From Pseudomonadota bacterium (lineage in GTDB: Bacteria > Pseudomonadota > Gammaproteobacteria > Burkholderiales > Burkholderiaceae_C), in assembly GCA_021815805.1 (NCBI GenBank), contig JAKAZQ010000014.1, forward strand, positions 1-61,646: DNA of 61,646 nt, written 5' to 3'. Position 1 is the first letter of the stretch; every line of letters starts with the position of its first letter. The notes beneath the pieces were generated by a model. That model ran no database searches and was not told the DNA's origin. It saw only the letters and a program-made list of their open reading frames with translations. The translations under genes were made by a program, and so were the position numbers. Positions 36,891 through 47,360 of this stretch are shown here, in pieces.

Positions 36891-37547
36891 ATGATCAAGA
36901 AGAATCGTTCCAACAAGCGCTGGCTGCAGGAGCACCTGCACGACCCGTTCGTGAAACAGGCGCAGAAGGACAATTTCCGCTCGCGCGCCGCGTACAAGCT
37001 GCAGGAGATCGACCAGGACCATCGCCTGGTGCATCCGGGACAGTTGATCGTCGAACTGGGCAGCGCCCCCGGCGCCTGGTCGCAGTACGTGGTGCGACGC
37101 CTGGGCAGCGATGCCTCCGGTGCGCTGCGCGGCCAGGTCATCGCGCTCGACCTGCTGCCGATGGAGCCGGTCGACGGCGTGCAGTTCCTGCAGGGCGATT
37201 TTCGCGAGCCCGAGGTGCTGCAGCGTCTCGAGGCCCTGCTCGGCGGGCGTCGTGTGGATCTCGTGCTGTCGGACATGGCGCCGAATCTCTCGGGCATCGC
37301 GTCGGCCGACGCGGCGCGCGTCGAGCACCTGGCCGATCTGGCGCTGGACTTTGCCGTCAACTGGCTGGGTGACGACGGCGCCTTGCTGATCAAGACCTTT
37401 CACAGCGGCTTTTTCAGCCAGATCGTGGCGCGCTACAAACAGCACTTCGGCAGTGTCAGAACCCTCAAGCCGAAGGCCTCGCGCGAGCGTTCGGCCGAGG
37501 TGTTCGTGCTGGCCCGGCAGCCCAAGGCGCACGCTGCCGAGTCTTAA
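36891..37547 (+). CDS. rlmE: 23S rRNA 2'-O-methyltransferase RlmE (FtsJ)
   Basis: A 218-residue enzyme that methylates U2552 of 23S rRNA late in 50S assembly. The SAM site ELGSAPGAWSQ, RSRAAYKLQEID with the catalytic lysine, DLVLSDMAPNLSGI with the catalytic aspartate and LLIKTFHSGFF with the second lysine form the K-D-K-E set, closed by KASRERSAEVFVLAR. Gene order with yhbY (divergent) and ftsH downstream is that of E. coli and most betaproteobacteria. Confidence 0.96.
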   Translation: MIKKNRSNKRWLQEHLHDPFVKQAQKDNFRSRAAYKLQEIDQDHRLVHPGQLIVELGSAPGAWSQYVVRRLGSDASGALRGQVIALDLLPMEPVDGVQFLQGDFREPEVLQRLEALLGGRRVDLVLSDMAPNLSGIASADAARVEHLADLALDFAVNWLGDDGALLIKTFHSGFFSQIVARYKQHFGSVRTLKPKASRERSAEVFVLARQPKAHAAES

Positions 37548-37566
37548 TGACTATCATATGAGTCAT
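37547..37566. promoter_or_regulatory. Dyad between rlmE and ftsH
   Basis: ATGACT (37547-37552) and AGTCAT (37561-37566) form a perfect dyad around an AT-rich centre, directly after the rlmE stop and about 150 bases before ftsH. It is a possible operator or weak stem with no T-tract. A TAGAAT hexamer at 37650-37655 may be the ftsH -10 element. Confidence 0.3.
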
Positions 37567-37715
37567 GTCGATAGATATTGAGCATTGCCATTTCCGGGCT
37601 GTTGTGCATCAGGGTCGATCGTCGTCACGGCGTGCACCCTTGATTCGCCTAGAATCGGCAGCACATGCAAGGGAATCGCGCGAGCGCATGCCCCTTCGGG
37701 CTTGAGGAGTCTGTC

Positions 37716-39617
37716 TTGAACAATCAATGGTTTTCCAAGGTCGCAATCTGGCTGGTCATCGGCCTTGTGCTGTTCACCGTGTTCAAGCAGTTCGACCGCA
37801 GCGCGCCGGCCGACACGGTGAGCTACACCCAGTTCATGCACGAGGCCAAGCAGGGCCGCGTGAAAAAGGTCGTGGTGCACCAGAGCGGCACGCTGGACGT
37901 GACCACCACCGACGGCAACCATTACTCGCTGACGTCTCCCGGCGATCTCTGGATGACCGGCGACCTGATGAAGGACGGCGTGCAGGTGGTCGGAGCCCCG
38001 CGTGAGGAACAGTCGTTCCTGATGCAGATCGTGATTTCCTGGTTCCCGATGCTGCTGCTGATCGGCGTGTGGGTGTATTTCATGCGCCAGATGCAAGGCG
38101 GCGGCAGGGGCGGTGCGTTCAGCTTCGGCAAATCCAAGGCGCGTCTGCTCGACGAGTCCAGCAACACCGTGACCTTCGCCGACGTCGCCGGGTGCGACGA
38201 GGCCAAGGAGGAAGTCAAGGAACTGGTCGACTTCCTGCGCGATCCGCAGAAATTCCAGAAACTGGGCGGGCGCATTCCCCGCGGCGTGCTGCTGGTGGGC
38301 CCTCCCGGGACCGGCAAGACCCTGCTCGCGAAGAGTGTCGCGGGCGAGGCCAAGGTGCCGTTTTTCTCCATCTCGGGCTCCGACTTCGTCGAGATGTTCG
38401 TGGGGGTCGGCGCGTCGCGCGTACGCGACATGTTCGAGACCGCGAAAAAGCATGCACCCTGCATCATCTTCGTCGATGAGATCGACGCCGTCGGGCGGCA
38501 TCGCGGTGCCGGCCTCGGTGGCGGCAACGACGAGCGCGAGCAGACCCTGAACCAGATGCTGGTCGAGATGGACGGTTTCGACACCAATCTCGGCGTGATC
38601 GTGATCGCGGCGACCAACCGCCCCGACATTCTCGATCCGGCGCTGCTGCGTCCCGGGCGTTTCGACCGCCAGGTCTACGTGCAGCTGCCCGACATCCGCG
38701 GGCGCGAGCAGATCCTCGTGGTGCACATGCGCAAGGCCCCGGTCGGACCGGACGTGCGCGCCGACATCCTGGCGCGCGGCACCCCCGGCTTCTCCGGCGC
38801 CGATCTGGCCAACCTGGTGAACGAGGCCGCGCTGTTCGCGGCACGGCGCAACGCGCGTCTGGTCGAGATGGAGGATTTCGAGCGCGCCAAGGACAAGATC
38901 ATGATGGGCGCCGAGCGCCGCTCGATGGTCATGCCCGAGGAGGAGCGGCGCAACACCGCCTACCACGAGGCCGGGCATGCGCTGGTCGCCCGCCTGATGC
39001 CGCAGACCGATCCGGTGCACAAGGTCACCATCATCCCGCGCGGACGCGCGCTCGGCCTGACCATGCAGTTGCCCGAGGCGGATCGCTACAGCATGGGGCG
39101 CGACCGCATCCTGAGCATGATCTCGGTGTTGTTCGGCGGGCGTATCGCCGAGGAAGTGTTCATGAACCAGATGACCACCGGCGCTTCCAACGACTTCGAA
39201 CGGGCCACGCAACTGGCGCGCGACATGGTCACGCGCTACGGCATGTCCGATTCGCTCGGCCCGATGGTCTACGCCGAGAACGAGGGCGAGGTGTTCGTCG
39301 GCCGCTCGATCACGAAGACCACGCATGTGTCGGAGCAGACCATGCAGAAGGTCGACGGCGAGATCCGTCGCATCATCGACGAGCAGTACGCGCTGGCGCG
39401 CAAGCTCATCGAGGACAACCAGGAGAAGATCCACGCGATGGCGCGGGCGCTGCTGGAATGGGAAACCATCGACTCCGAGCAGATCGACGACATCATGTCC
39501 GGGCGCCCGCCGCGCCCGCCGCGCCCGCCGGGAACCCTGCCCAGCGGCCAGCCGCCCAGCACGGGGCGCTCCAGCGGCGGCCTGCCGTCGGACGCGCCGA
39601 CCGCCAGCCCGGTCTGA
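37716..39617 (+). CDS. ftsH: ATP-dependent zinc metalloprotease FtsH
   Basis: A 633-residue membrane AAA+ protease with two N-terminal membrane segments (about 8-24 and 103-122), Walker A GPPGTGKT (195-202), Walker [12 protein letters not shown], and the zinc site HEAGH (417-421) with a later acidic ligand. It degrades misassembled membrane proteins and regulators such as LpxC. The start is a TTG at 37716 with GAGGAG upstream (37704-37709); it corresponds exactly to the usual MNNQWFSK start. The C-terminus ends in a Pro-rich tail ([10 protein letters not shown]). Confidence 0.97.
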   Translation: MNNQWFSKVAIWLVIGLVLFTVFKQFDRSAPADTVSYTQFMHEAKQGRVKKVVVHQSGTLDVTTTDGNHYSLTSPGDLWMTGDLMKDGVQVVGAPREEQSFLMQIVISWFPMLLLIGVWVYFMRQMQGGGRGGAFSFGKSKARLLDESSNTVTFADVAGCDEAKEEVKELVDFLRDPQKFQKLGGRIPRGVLLVGPPGTGKTLLAKSVAGEAKVPFFSISGSDFVEMFVGVGASRVRDMFETAKKHAPCIIFVDEIDAVGRHRGAGLGGGNDEREQTLNQMLVEMDGFDTNLGVIVIAATNRPDILDPALLRPGRFDRQVYVQLPDIRGREQILVVHMRKAPVGPDVRADILARGTPGFSGADLANLVNEAALFAARRNARLVEMEDFERAKDKIMMGAERRSMVMPEEERRNTAYHEAGHALVARLMPQTDPVHKVTIIPRGRALGLTMQLPEADRYSMGRDRILSMISVLFGGRIAEEVFMNQMTTGASNDFERATQLARDMVTRYGMSDSLGPMVYAENEGEVFVGRSITKTTHVSEQTMQKVDGEIRRIIDEQYALARKLIEDNQEKIHAMARALLEWETIDSEQIDDIMSGRPPRPPRPPGTLPSGQPPSTGRSSGGLPSDAPTASPV

Positions 39618-39628
39618 GCGGGTCGGCC

Positions 39629-40539
39629 TTGACGGCCCAGGTGCGCGTCGACGCGCCCGGCAGCCCACCCCCCGGGGTGTGGCGGGCCGGGCGTTTTGCG
39701 TTGTCCCTGCAGCACACGCTGCTGATGGGCATCGTCAACGTCACCCCGGACTCCTTTTCCGACGCCGTCCCGCTCGACACGCCCGGCGCGGCGCTGGCGC
39801 ATGCGCGGCGCCTGCTCGACGACGGCGCGGATCTGCTCGACGTCGGCGGCGAGTCGACGCGCCCGGGGGCATGCCCGGTCGACGACGCCGAGGAGTGGCG
39901 CCGGCTCGAGCCGGTGTTGCGCGAACTCGTCGGCTGGCGGGTGCCGCTGTCGGTGGACACCTACCATCCGCGCACCATGCGCGCGGCCCTCGAACTCGGC
40001 GTGGACATCGTCAACGACGTCTGCGCCCTGCGCCAGCCGGGTGCGCTGGACGCGCTGGCCGCCAGCCCCGACGCCGGCGTGTGCCTGATGCACATGCAGG
40101 GCGAGCCGTCGACCATGCAGCGCGATCCGCGCTATGGCGACGTGGTCGCCGAGGTTCGCGAGTTCCTGCTGCGGCGTGCGCAGGCCGCGCGGGACGCCGG
40201 CGTGGCCTGCGCCCGCATCTGCCTCGATCCGGGCTTCGGTTTCGGCAAGACGCGCGAGCACAACCTGGCCCTCGGGCGGGGTCTGCAGGGCCTGTGCGCG
40301 GAGGGCTATCCCGTGCTGGTCGGCGTGTCGCGCAAGTCCATGCTGGCCGATGGGGCCGGGCTGGCGCCGGCGCAGCGCGTGCCGGCCAGCCTGGGCGCCG
40401 CACTGGCCTGCGTGGCGGCGGGGGCGCGCATCCTGCGCGTACACGATGTAGGCGCGACGCGCGATGCGCTGCGCGCATTCGAAGCCATGCGGGGCCTGCA
40501 CGGGCCTGCGCCACACGAAACCACAGCAAGGGGGCGACA

Positions 40540-40543
<4 letters not shown>
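39629..40543 (+). CDS. folP: Dihydropteroate synthase
   Basis: An enzyme of about 300 residues that condenses hydroxymethyl-dihydropterin pyrophosphate with p-aminobenzoate in folate synthesis. [13 protein letters not shown], the [17 protein letters not shown] loop and [13 protein letters not shown] are the family signatures. No ATG lies in the right place: TTG at 39629 or GTG at 39641 are the candidates, both close after ftsH. I take 39629 with low certainty. The stop overlaps the TTG start of glmM. The order ftsH-folP-glmM is conserved. Confidence 0.94.
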
Positions 40544-41865
<1,322 letters not shown>

Positions 41866-41918
41866 GCGGGCGCAGAGGGGCGCGCGGCCTCCGAACTTGT
41901 CCCACGACAAATCGGAGG

Positions 41919-41940
41919 GTTTCACCAAAATGTCATAATG
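41919..41940 (+). promoter_or_regulatory. Pho box upstream of pstS
   Basis: Two adjacent 11-base units, GTTTCACCAAA and ATGTCATAATG, match the direct-repeat PhoB site (units of the CTGTCATAAAT type). It is placed 64 bases before the pstS start. This supports PhoB activation of the pst operon. Confidence 0.65.
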
Positions 41941-42004
41941 AGGCTCTCCAATAGCGGCTCAGTCACCGCGACCTGCGCGGTGCACGATCTCAGGAGAACT
42001 TCGA

Positions 42005-43090
42005 ATGTCGATGCAAGCGCCCCGCCGCACCCAACTCAAGATCATGCTCGCCTCCGCCGGACTGGCGATGGCGGCCACCGTGATGCCCTTGTCGGCGCAT
42101 GCTGCCGGCAGCGTCAATCTCGTGGAAACCGGGTCCACGCTGCTGTACCCGCTGTTCAACCTGTGGGTGCCGGACTACACCAAGATGCACTCCGGCGTGA
42201 AGATCACGACCCAGGGCACCGGCAGCGGCACCGGCATCGCGCAGGCCATTTCCGGCGTGGCGCAGATCGGCGCTTCCGACGCGTACATGAGCGATGCGCA
42301 GATCAAGCAGGCCGGCACCATCATCAACGTGCCGCTGGCGATCTCGGCGCAATCGATCAACTACAACCTGCCGGGCCTGAACCAGCACCACCTGCGCCTG
42401 AGCGGTCCCGTGCTGGCTGGAATCTACGACGGCTCGATCACCAAGTGGAATGATCCGGCGATCCGCGCGATGAACCCTGGCGTGAAGCTGCCCGATCACG
42501 TCATCGTGCCGATCCACCGCACCGACGGCAGCGGCGATACCTTCATCTTCAGCCAGTACCTTTCGTTCTCGACTCCGAAGTGGAGCAACAGCGTAGGCTA
42601 CGGCACCACCATCAGCTGGCCGACCCTGCAGGGCGGCCTGGGCGCCAACGGCAACCCGGGCATGGTGCAGGCCTGCCACAGCACCCCGTACTCGATCGCC
42701 TACATCGGCGTGAGCTTCACGAAGCAGATCGACCAGGCCGGCCTGGGCACCGCCGAACTGAAGAACCGCGCCGGCAGGTTCCTGCTTCCCAGCCAGAAGA
42801 CGATCAGCGACGCGGCCGCCGGCCTGATCGCGAAGACCCCGGCCGATGAGCGCATCAGCCTGGTGTTCTCGGCCGGCGCCAACTCCTACCCGATCATCAA
42901 CTACGAGTACGCGATCGTCAACACCCGTCAGGCCAACCCGGCGGTGGCCACCGCGGTGCGCGAGTTCCTCGACTGGGCCGTCAGCTCCAGCGGCGGCAAC
43001 CAGGCCAAGTACCTGCGCGCCGTGCACTTTGTCGCACTGCCTGCCCGCATCCAGCACCTGAGCCAGCAGCAGATCGCGAAGATCAAATAA
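42005..43090 (+). CDS. pstS: Phosphate-binding protein PstS
   Basis: A 361-residue periplasmic protein with a signal peptide ending in LSAHA (about residue 33). The mature start is GSVNLVETGSTLLYPLFNLW. Phosphate ligands sit in GSTLLYP, QGTGSGTGIAQ and HRTDGSGDTFIFSQYL, as in E. coli PstS. It captures phosphate for the PstCAB importer. AGGAGA precedes the ATG. It is followed by a strong terminator-like hairpin before pstC, which would keep PstS in excess over the membrane parts. Confidence 0.96.
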   Translation: MSMQAPRRTQLKIMLASAGLAMAATVMPLSAHAAGSVNLVETGSTLLYPLFNLWVPDYTKMHSGVKITTQGTGSGTGIAQAISGVAQIGASDAYMSDAQIKQAGTIINVPLAISAQSINYNLPGLNQHHLRLSGPVLAGIYDGSITKWNDPAIRAMNPGVKLPDHVIVPIHRTDGSGDTFIFSQYLSFSTPKWSNSVGYGTTISWPTLQGGLGANGNPGMVQACHSTPYSIAYIGVSFTKQIDQAGLGTAELKNRAGRFLLPSQKTISDAAAGLIAKTPADERISLVFSAGANSYPIINYEYAIVNTRQANPAVATAVREFLDWAVSSSGGNQAKYLRAVHFVALPARIQHLSQQQIAKIK

Positions 43091-43107
43091 GCCACCCACC
43101 GGCCTCG

Positions 43108-43149
43108 GCGCGCCGCGCGTCCGTGCAACGGGCGCGCGGCGCGCGTTTT
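43108..43149 (+). terminator. Attenuating terminator between pstS and pstC
   Basis: GCGCGCCGCGC (43108-43118) pairs with GCGCGGCGCGC (43134-43144), and the stem extends inward by about five pairs around a TGCAA loop. After one further base it runs into TTTT. It sits in the 79-base pstS-pstC spacer. Partial termination here would make more PstS than PstCAB, which share the promoter. Confidence 0.65.
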
Positions 43150-43169
43150 GACAACCCGGCAGCGAATCG

Positions 43170-44129
43170 ATGCGACCTTTCCGCACCAGTCTCCAGGCAG
43201 TCTCCGCGCTGATTCCCTTGGCGTTGCTGGCGCTGTTCGCTTTCCTGATCCTCTATTCCTGGCCTGCGATCCGTTTCAACGGCCTGCATTTCCTGTTTTC
43301 CCAGAACTGGAGCCTGGGCAACCTGTACGCCAACCCCACCACCCGTGCCGACGGCTTGGTGGTGCCCATCGGCGCTCACTACGGGATCTGGGTGTTCATC
43401 GTCGGCACCCTGGCGAGTTCGGCGCTGGCTTTGCTGCTGGCGCTTCCCGTGGGCATCGGCGTCGCGCTGTACCTCAGCGAATATGTTCCCCACCGGCTGC
43501 GCCTACCGCTGGCGCAGGTGGTCGAACTGCTGGCGATGGTCCCCAGCGTGGTCTACGGCCTGTGGGGCGTCGAGATCCTCGCGCCGATGATGTACAAGGT
43601 GCTCGCGCCGGCGCTGGGCAAGCTGCTGGGCCTGATTCCCTTTTTCGCCGGACCGGCGACCAGCGGCTTCGGCCTGCTGACGGCCGGGCTGGTGCTCGCC
43701 CTGATGGTGCTGCCGGTGATCACCAGCACCCTGATCGAGGCCTTCAAGCGTGTGCCGCGCGAGTTGCGCGAGAGTTCGTTCGCGCTCGGCTCCACGCGCG
43801 CCGAGATGCTGCGCAAGACCCTGCTGCCGGCGGTGAGGCTACCGCTGATCGGCGCCGTCATCCTGGCGCTCGGACGCGCGCTTGGCGAGACCATGGCGGT
43901 GCTGATGGTCAGCGGCGGCGCGCTGAACTACCTGCCCCACAGCATCTACAGCCCGATCTCCACCATGGCGGCGTTCATCGCCTCCCAGCTCGACAGCGCG
44001 CTGCAGGATCCCACCGGCATGGCGGTGCGATCCCTGGCCGAGATCGCGGTGGTGCTGCTCGTCATCTCGGTGATCGTCAATGTCATCGCTCGCCTCCTCA
44101 CCAGAAACATCGCCGCGAACCGTGCCTGA
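43170..44129 (+). CDS. pstC: Phosphate ABC transporter permease PstC
   Basis: A 319-residue inner-membrane permease with about six membrane helices and a periplasmic loop after the first (about 35-70). The cytoplasmic coupling motif reads ELRESSFALGSTRAEMLRKTLLP (EAA loop), with GRALGETMAVLMVSGG in the following helix. It pairs with PstA to form the phosphate channel driven by PstB. The gene ends within the beginning of the next frame; the stop overlaps the likely GTG start of pstA. Confidence 0.95.
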   Translation: MRPFRTSLQAVSALIPLALLALFAFLILYSWPAIRFNGLHFLFSQNWSLGNLYANPTTRADGLVVPIGAHYGIWVFIVGTLASSALALLLALPVGIGVALYLSEYVPHRLRLPLAQVVELLAMVPSVVYGLWGVEILAPMMYKVLAPALGKLLGLIPFFAGPATSGFGLLTAGLVLALMVLPVITSTLIEAFKRVPRELRESSFALGSTRAEMLRKTLLPAVRLPLIGAVILALGRALGETMAVLMVSGGALNYLPHSIYSPISTMAAFIASQLDSALQDPTGMAVRSLAEIAVVLLVISVIVNVIARLLTRNIAANRA

Positions 44130-44979
44130 GCGCTCCTCCGCGCGGCACCGCCGTCGCCAGTTCGCGAACCGGGTGTATGCCCTGCTGTGCCTGCTGGCCT
44201 TCGTCATCGTGCTGCTGCCGCTCGCCGACATCCTCTGGATGACCCTGGCGCGCGGCGCAAGCGTGCTGTCGCCGGAGCTGTTCACCAGCGTCACCAACGG
44301 CATCAGCGGCGGCCTGCTCAATGCCATCGAGGGCACGCTGGTGCTCAGCCTGGGCTCGCTGCTGTTCGCCGCGCCGGTCGGCGTGTTGTCGGGGATCTAC
44401 CTGGCCGAGTTCGGCGACGGGCGCTGGGGGCGCACGGTGCGCTTTCTGGCCGACGTGCTCACCGGCGTGCCGTCGATCGTGCTCGGCTACTTCAGCTACG
44501 TCACGCTGGTGGTCGGGCTGGGCTGGCAGTTCTCCGCGCTGGCCGGGGCGATCACGCTGGCCATCATGATCATGCCGTACATCGCACGTTTCGCCGAACT
44601 GGCGATGCGCCAGAATCCGTCGAGCCTGCGCGAGGCCGCCTACGCGCTGGGTTGCAGCGAAGCGCAGGTCACGCTGCGCGTGCTGCTGCCGGCGGCGCGC
44701 TCCGGAGTCATCACCGGCGTGCTGTTGTCGCTGGCCATCTCGGTGGGCGAGACCGCGCCGCTGATCTACACCGCGGGCTGGTCGAACTACCTGTGGGACG
44801 GCCATATGACCAAGGAGCCGATCGGCTACCTGACCTACGTGATCTGGAGCTTCATCAACCAGCCTTTCGCATCCGCGCATGCGCTGGCGTACGCGGCGGC
44901 CTTCCTGGTGGTGGCGATGGTGCTGCTGATCAACATCGCCGCGCGCATGTTGTTGCGCAATGCGCAGCGCGTGAGCTGA
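44122..44979 (+). CDS. pstA: Phosphate ABC transporter permease PstA
   Basis: A permease of about 285 residues with six membrane helices and the EAA coupling loop SLREAAYALGCSEAQVTLRVLLP. The helix segment SLAISVGETAPLIYTAG is typical of PstA. Start choice: GTG at 44122 overlaps the pstC stop and begins just before the first positive stretch. An ATG at 44080 would add 14 residues and overlap pstC by 50 bases. Neither has a strong ribosome-binding site. It acts with PstC and PstB in phosphate import. Confidence 0.93.
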   Translation: MPERSSARHRRRQFANRVYALLCLLAFVIVLLPLADILWMTLARGASVLSPELFTSVTNGISGGLLNAIEGTLVLSLGSLLFAAPVGVLSGIYLAEFGDGRWGRTVRFLADVLTGVPSIVLGYFSYVTLVVGLGWQFSALAGAITLAIMIMPYIARFAELAMRQNPSSLREAAYALGCSEAQVTLRVLLPAARSGVITGVLLSLAISVGETAPLIYTAGWSNYLWDGHMTKEPIGYLTYVIWSFINQPFASAHALAYAAAFLVVAMVLLINIAARMLLRNAQRVS

Positions 44980-45024
44980 GCTGATGCACGCGTGCGCCGC
45001 CGCGAACGTCCCGAGGAACCATCG

Positions 45025-45813
45025 ATGACCCAACCGACACCCGAGCGCGCGCCGCAAGGCCCGGCCCGCCTTTCGGTTCGCAACCTGAATTTCTACTACG
45101 GCAAGTACCGCGCCCTGAAGGACGTGAGCCTGGACATCGCCAGCCATCAGATCACGGCCTTCATCGGGCCTTCGGGCTGCGGCAAGTCCACGCTGCTGCG
45201 CGTGCTCAACCGCATGTTCGAGCTGTATCCGGAGCAGCGCGCCGAGGGCGAGGTGCTGATGGACGGGCGCAACATCCTGGACCCGAAGGAGGACATCTCG
45301 CTGCTGCGCGCGCGCGTCGGCATGGTGTTCCAGAAGCCGACGCCGTTCCCGATGTCGATTTTCGAGAACATCGCCTTCGGCATCCGTCTGTACGAAAGGT
45401 TGCCGCGCGCCGACGTCGAGGAGCGCGTGCAGTGGGCCTTGACCAAGACCGCGCTGTGGGAGGAGGTGAAGGACAAGCTGCACCAGAGCGGCATGAGCCT
45501 GTCCGGCGGCCAGCAGCAGCGTCTGTGCATCGCGCGCGCCATCGCCATCAAGCCCGAGGTGCTGTTGCTCGACGAGCCGACCTCGGCGCTGGATCCGATT
45601 TCCACCGGCAAGGTCGAGGAACTGGTGACCGAGCTGAAGAGCGACTACACGGTGGCCATCGTGACCCACAACATGCAGCAGGCCGCGCGGGTGTCCGACT
45701 ACACCGCCTACATGTACCTGGGCGAGCTGATCGAGTTCGGCGACACCAATCAGATCTTCCTGAAGCCGGGCAAGCAGCAGACCGAAGACTACATCACCGG
45801 CCGATTCGGCTGA
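45025..45813 (+). CDS. pstB: Phosphate ABC transporter ATPase PstB
   Basis: A 262-residue ABC ATPase with Walker A GPSGCGKS (48-55), the Q-loop in [20 protein letters not shown], the signature [14 protein letters not shown] and Walker [13 protein letters not shown]. It powers phosphate import through PstCA and takes part with PhoU in signalling to PhoR. CGAGGAAC precedes the start at 45025. It ends 22 bases before phoU. Confidence 0.97.
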   Translation: MTQPTPERAPQGPARLSVRNLNFYYGKYRALKDVSLDIASHQITAFIGPSGCGKSTLLRVLNRMFELYPEQRAEGEVLMDGRNILDPKEDISLLRARVGMVFQKPTPFPMSIFENIAFGIRLYERLPRADVEERVQWALTKTALWEEVKDKLHQSGMSLSGGQQQRLCIARAIAIKPEVLLLDEPTSALDPISTGKVEELVTELKSDYTVAIVTHNMQQAARVSDYTAYMYLGELIEFGDTNQIFLKPGKQQTEDYITGRFG

Positions 45814-45835
45814 AACCGCTGCAGGAGACTCCTCC

Positions 45836-46537
45836 ATGGACAAGCACCTATCCACGCAGTTCGACGCAGAGATCAGTTCCATCACCACCCGCGTGCTCGA
45901 AATGGGGGGGCTGGTCGAGTCGCAGATCGCGCAGGCGGTGTACGCGCTGCGCCACTTCGACGCCGAGGCGGCGCGCGGCGTGATGCTCAACGAGAAGCGC
46001 GTCAACCAGTTGGAGGTGGACATCGATGCCGACGTGGCGCAGATCATCGCCAAGCGCCAGCCGACCGCGCGCGACCTGCGTCTGATGCTCGCCATTTCCA
46101 AGACCATCACGAACCTCGAGCGCGTCGGCGACGAGGCCGATCGCATCGCGCGCATGGCGCGCGATCTGGTCGAGGCCGGCGCCAACCTGAGCATCTCGTT
46201 CAACGAGATCATCCGCGAGTCCGACCTCGCCGTGGCGCAGATCCGCAAGGCGCTGGACGCCTTCGCGCGGCTCGACGAGCGCGCCGCGGTGGACATCGTG
46301 ACGGCCGACAGCGCCATCGATGCCGAGTTCGACTCGTTCATGCGCAAGCTCATCACCTATGTGATGGAGGACCCGCGCAACATCTCGGCCAGTCTCGACA
46401 TGGTCTTCATCGCGAAGGCCATCGAGCGCATCGGCGACCACGCCAAGAACATCGCCGAGTTCGTCATCTACGTGGTGCGCGGCACCGACGTGCGACACAA
46501 CAAGGAAGCCTTCAACGAAGTGGCGGGAACCCTGTAG
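45836..46537 (+). CDS. phoU: Phosphate signalling protein PhoU
   Basis: A 233-residue all-helical protein made of two PhoU repeats, seen as the paired blocks DRIARMARDLVEAG in the first half and KAIERIGDHAKNIAEFVIYV in the second, with the metal-binding ExxxD-type pattern. It connects the Pst transporter to PhoR and holds the kinase in its phosphatase mode when phosphate is plentiful. GGAGACT lies before the ATG. It is between pstB and phoB, as in Burkholderiales. Confidence 0.96.
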   Translation: MDKHLSTQFDAEISSITTRVLEMGGLVESQIAQAVYALRHFDAEAARGVMLNEKRVNQLEVDIDADVAQIIAKRQPTARDLRLMLAISKTITNLERVGDEADRIARMARDLVEAGANLSISFNEIIRESDLAVAQIRKALDAFARLDERAAVDIVTADSAIDAEFDSFMRKLITYVMEDPRNISASLDMVFIAKAIERIGDHAKNIAEFVIYVVRGTDVRHNKEAFNEVAGTL

Positions 46538-46570
46538 GCGCCACCCGGCGCATGCCGCCATAACGCCCCG

Positions 46571-47299
46571 ATGAGCACCATGGCCAGCAACATCCTGATT
46601 GTCGAAGACGAGCCGGCGATCGCCGAGCTGCTTGCGGTGAACCTGCGTCACGCCGGGCATTGCCCGATCGTGGCAGGCAGCGCGGAGGAGGCGATGCGCC
46701 TGATCCGCGACATCCTGCCCGACGTGATGCTGGTCGACTGGATGCTGCCCGGAATGTCCGGCGTGGCGCTGCTGCGCGAGTTGCGCCAGGGCACGCGCAC
46801 GCGGGGCATTCCGATGATCCTGCTGACCGCGCGCAGCGAGGAGACCGACACCATCGCCGGGCTCGACGCCGGGGCCGACGACTACATCACCAAGCCGTTC
46901 TCGCCGAAGGAACTGCTGGCGCGCATCCGCGCCGTGCTGCGTCGGCGCTCGCCGCAGCTCACCGACGAGCCGGTGCGCGTCGGCGGACTGACCGTCGATC
47001 CGGGCACGCGTCGCGTCACCTTCGCCGCCGGACCCGGCGCCGAGCAGGAACTGCGCCTGGGGCCGACGGAGTTCAAGCTGCTGCACTTCATGATGACCCA
47101 CCCCGAGCGCGTGCACAGCCGCGGCGTGCTGCTGGACAAGGTGTGGGGTGACCACGTGTTCATCGAGGAGCGCACGGTGGACGTGCATATCAAGCGCCTG
47201 CGCGAGGCCCTGGCTCCGGCGAATTGCGCCGATCTGGTGGAAACCGTGCGCGGTGCCGGATACCGCTTCAGCCACCGCCAGGGAGCCACCGCGGGCTGA
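46571..47299 (+). CDS. phoB: Phosphate regulon response regulator PhoB
   Basis: A 242-residue OmpR-type regulator. The receiver domain (about 7-125) has the acidic pair in IVEDEP, the phospho-acceptor D56 in VDWMLPG and the conserved lysine in TKPFSPKELLAR. The C-terminal winged helix (about 140-236) ends in RTVDVHIKRLREAL and GAGYRFS. It would bind the Pho boxes noted in this window. An alternative start three codons downstream (MASNIL) is equally good. Confidence 0.95.
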   Translation: MSTMASNILIVEDEPAIAELLAVNLRHAGHCPIVAGSAEEAMRLIRDILPDVMLVDWMLPGMSGVALLRELRQGTRTRGIPMILLTARSEETDTIAGLDAGADDYITKPFSPKELLARIRAVLRRRSPQLTDEPVRVGGLTVDPGTRRVTFAAGPGAEQELRLGPTEFKLLHFMMTHPERVHSRGVLLDKVWGDHVFIEERTVDVHIKRLREALAPANCADLVETVRGAGYRFSHRQGATAG

Positions 47300-47360
47300 G
47301 GCCCGCGTGCCGCCTGCCGCCGCGCACGCGGCGAACCCGGCCCGCCTCGAGCCCCTTCCC

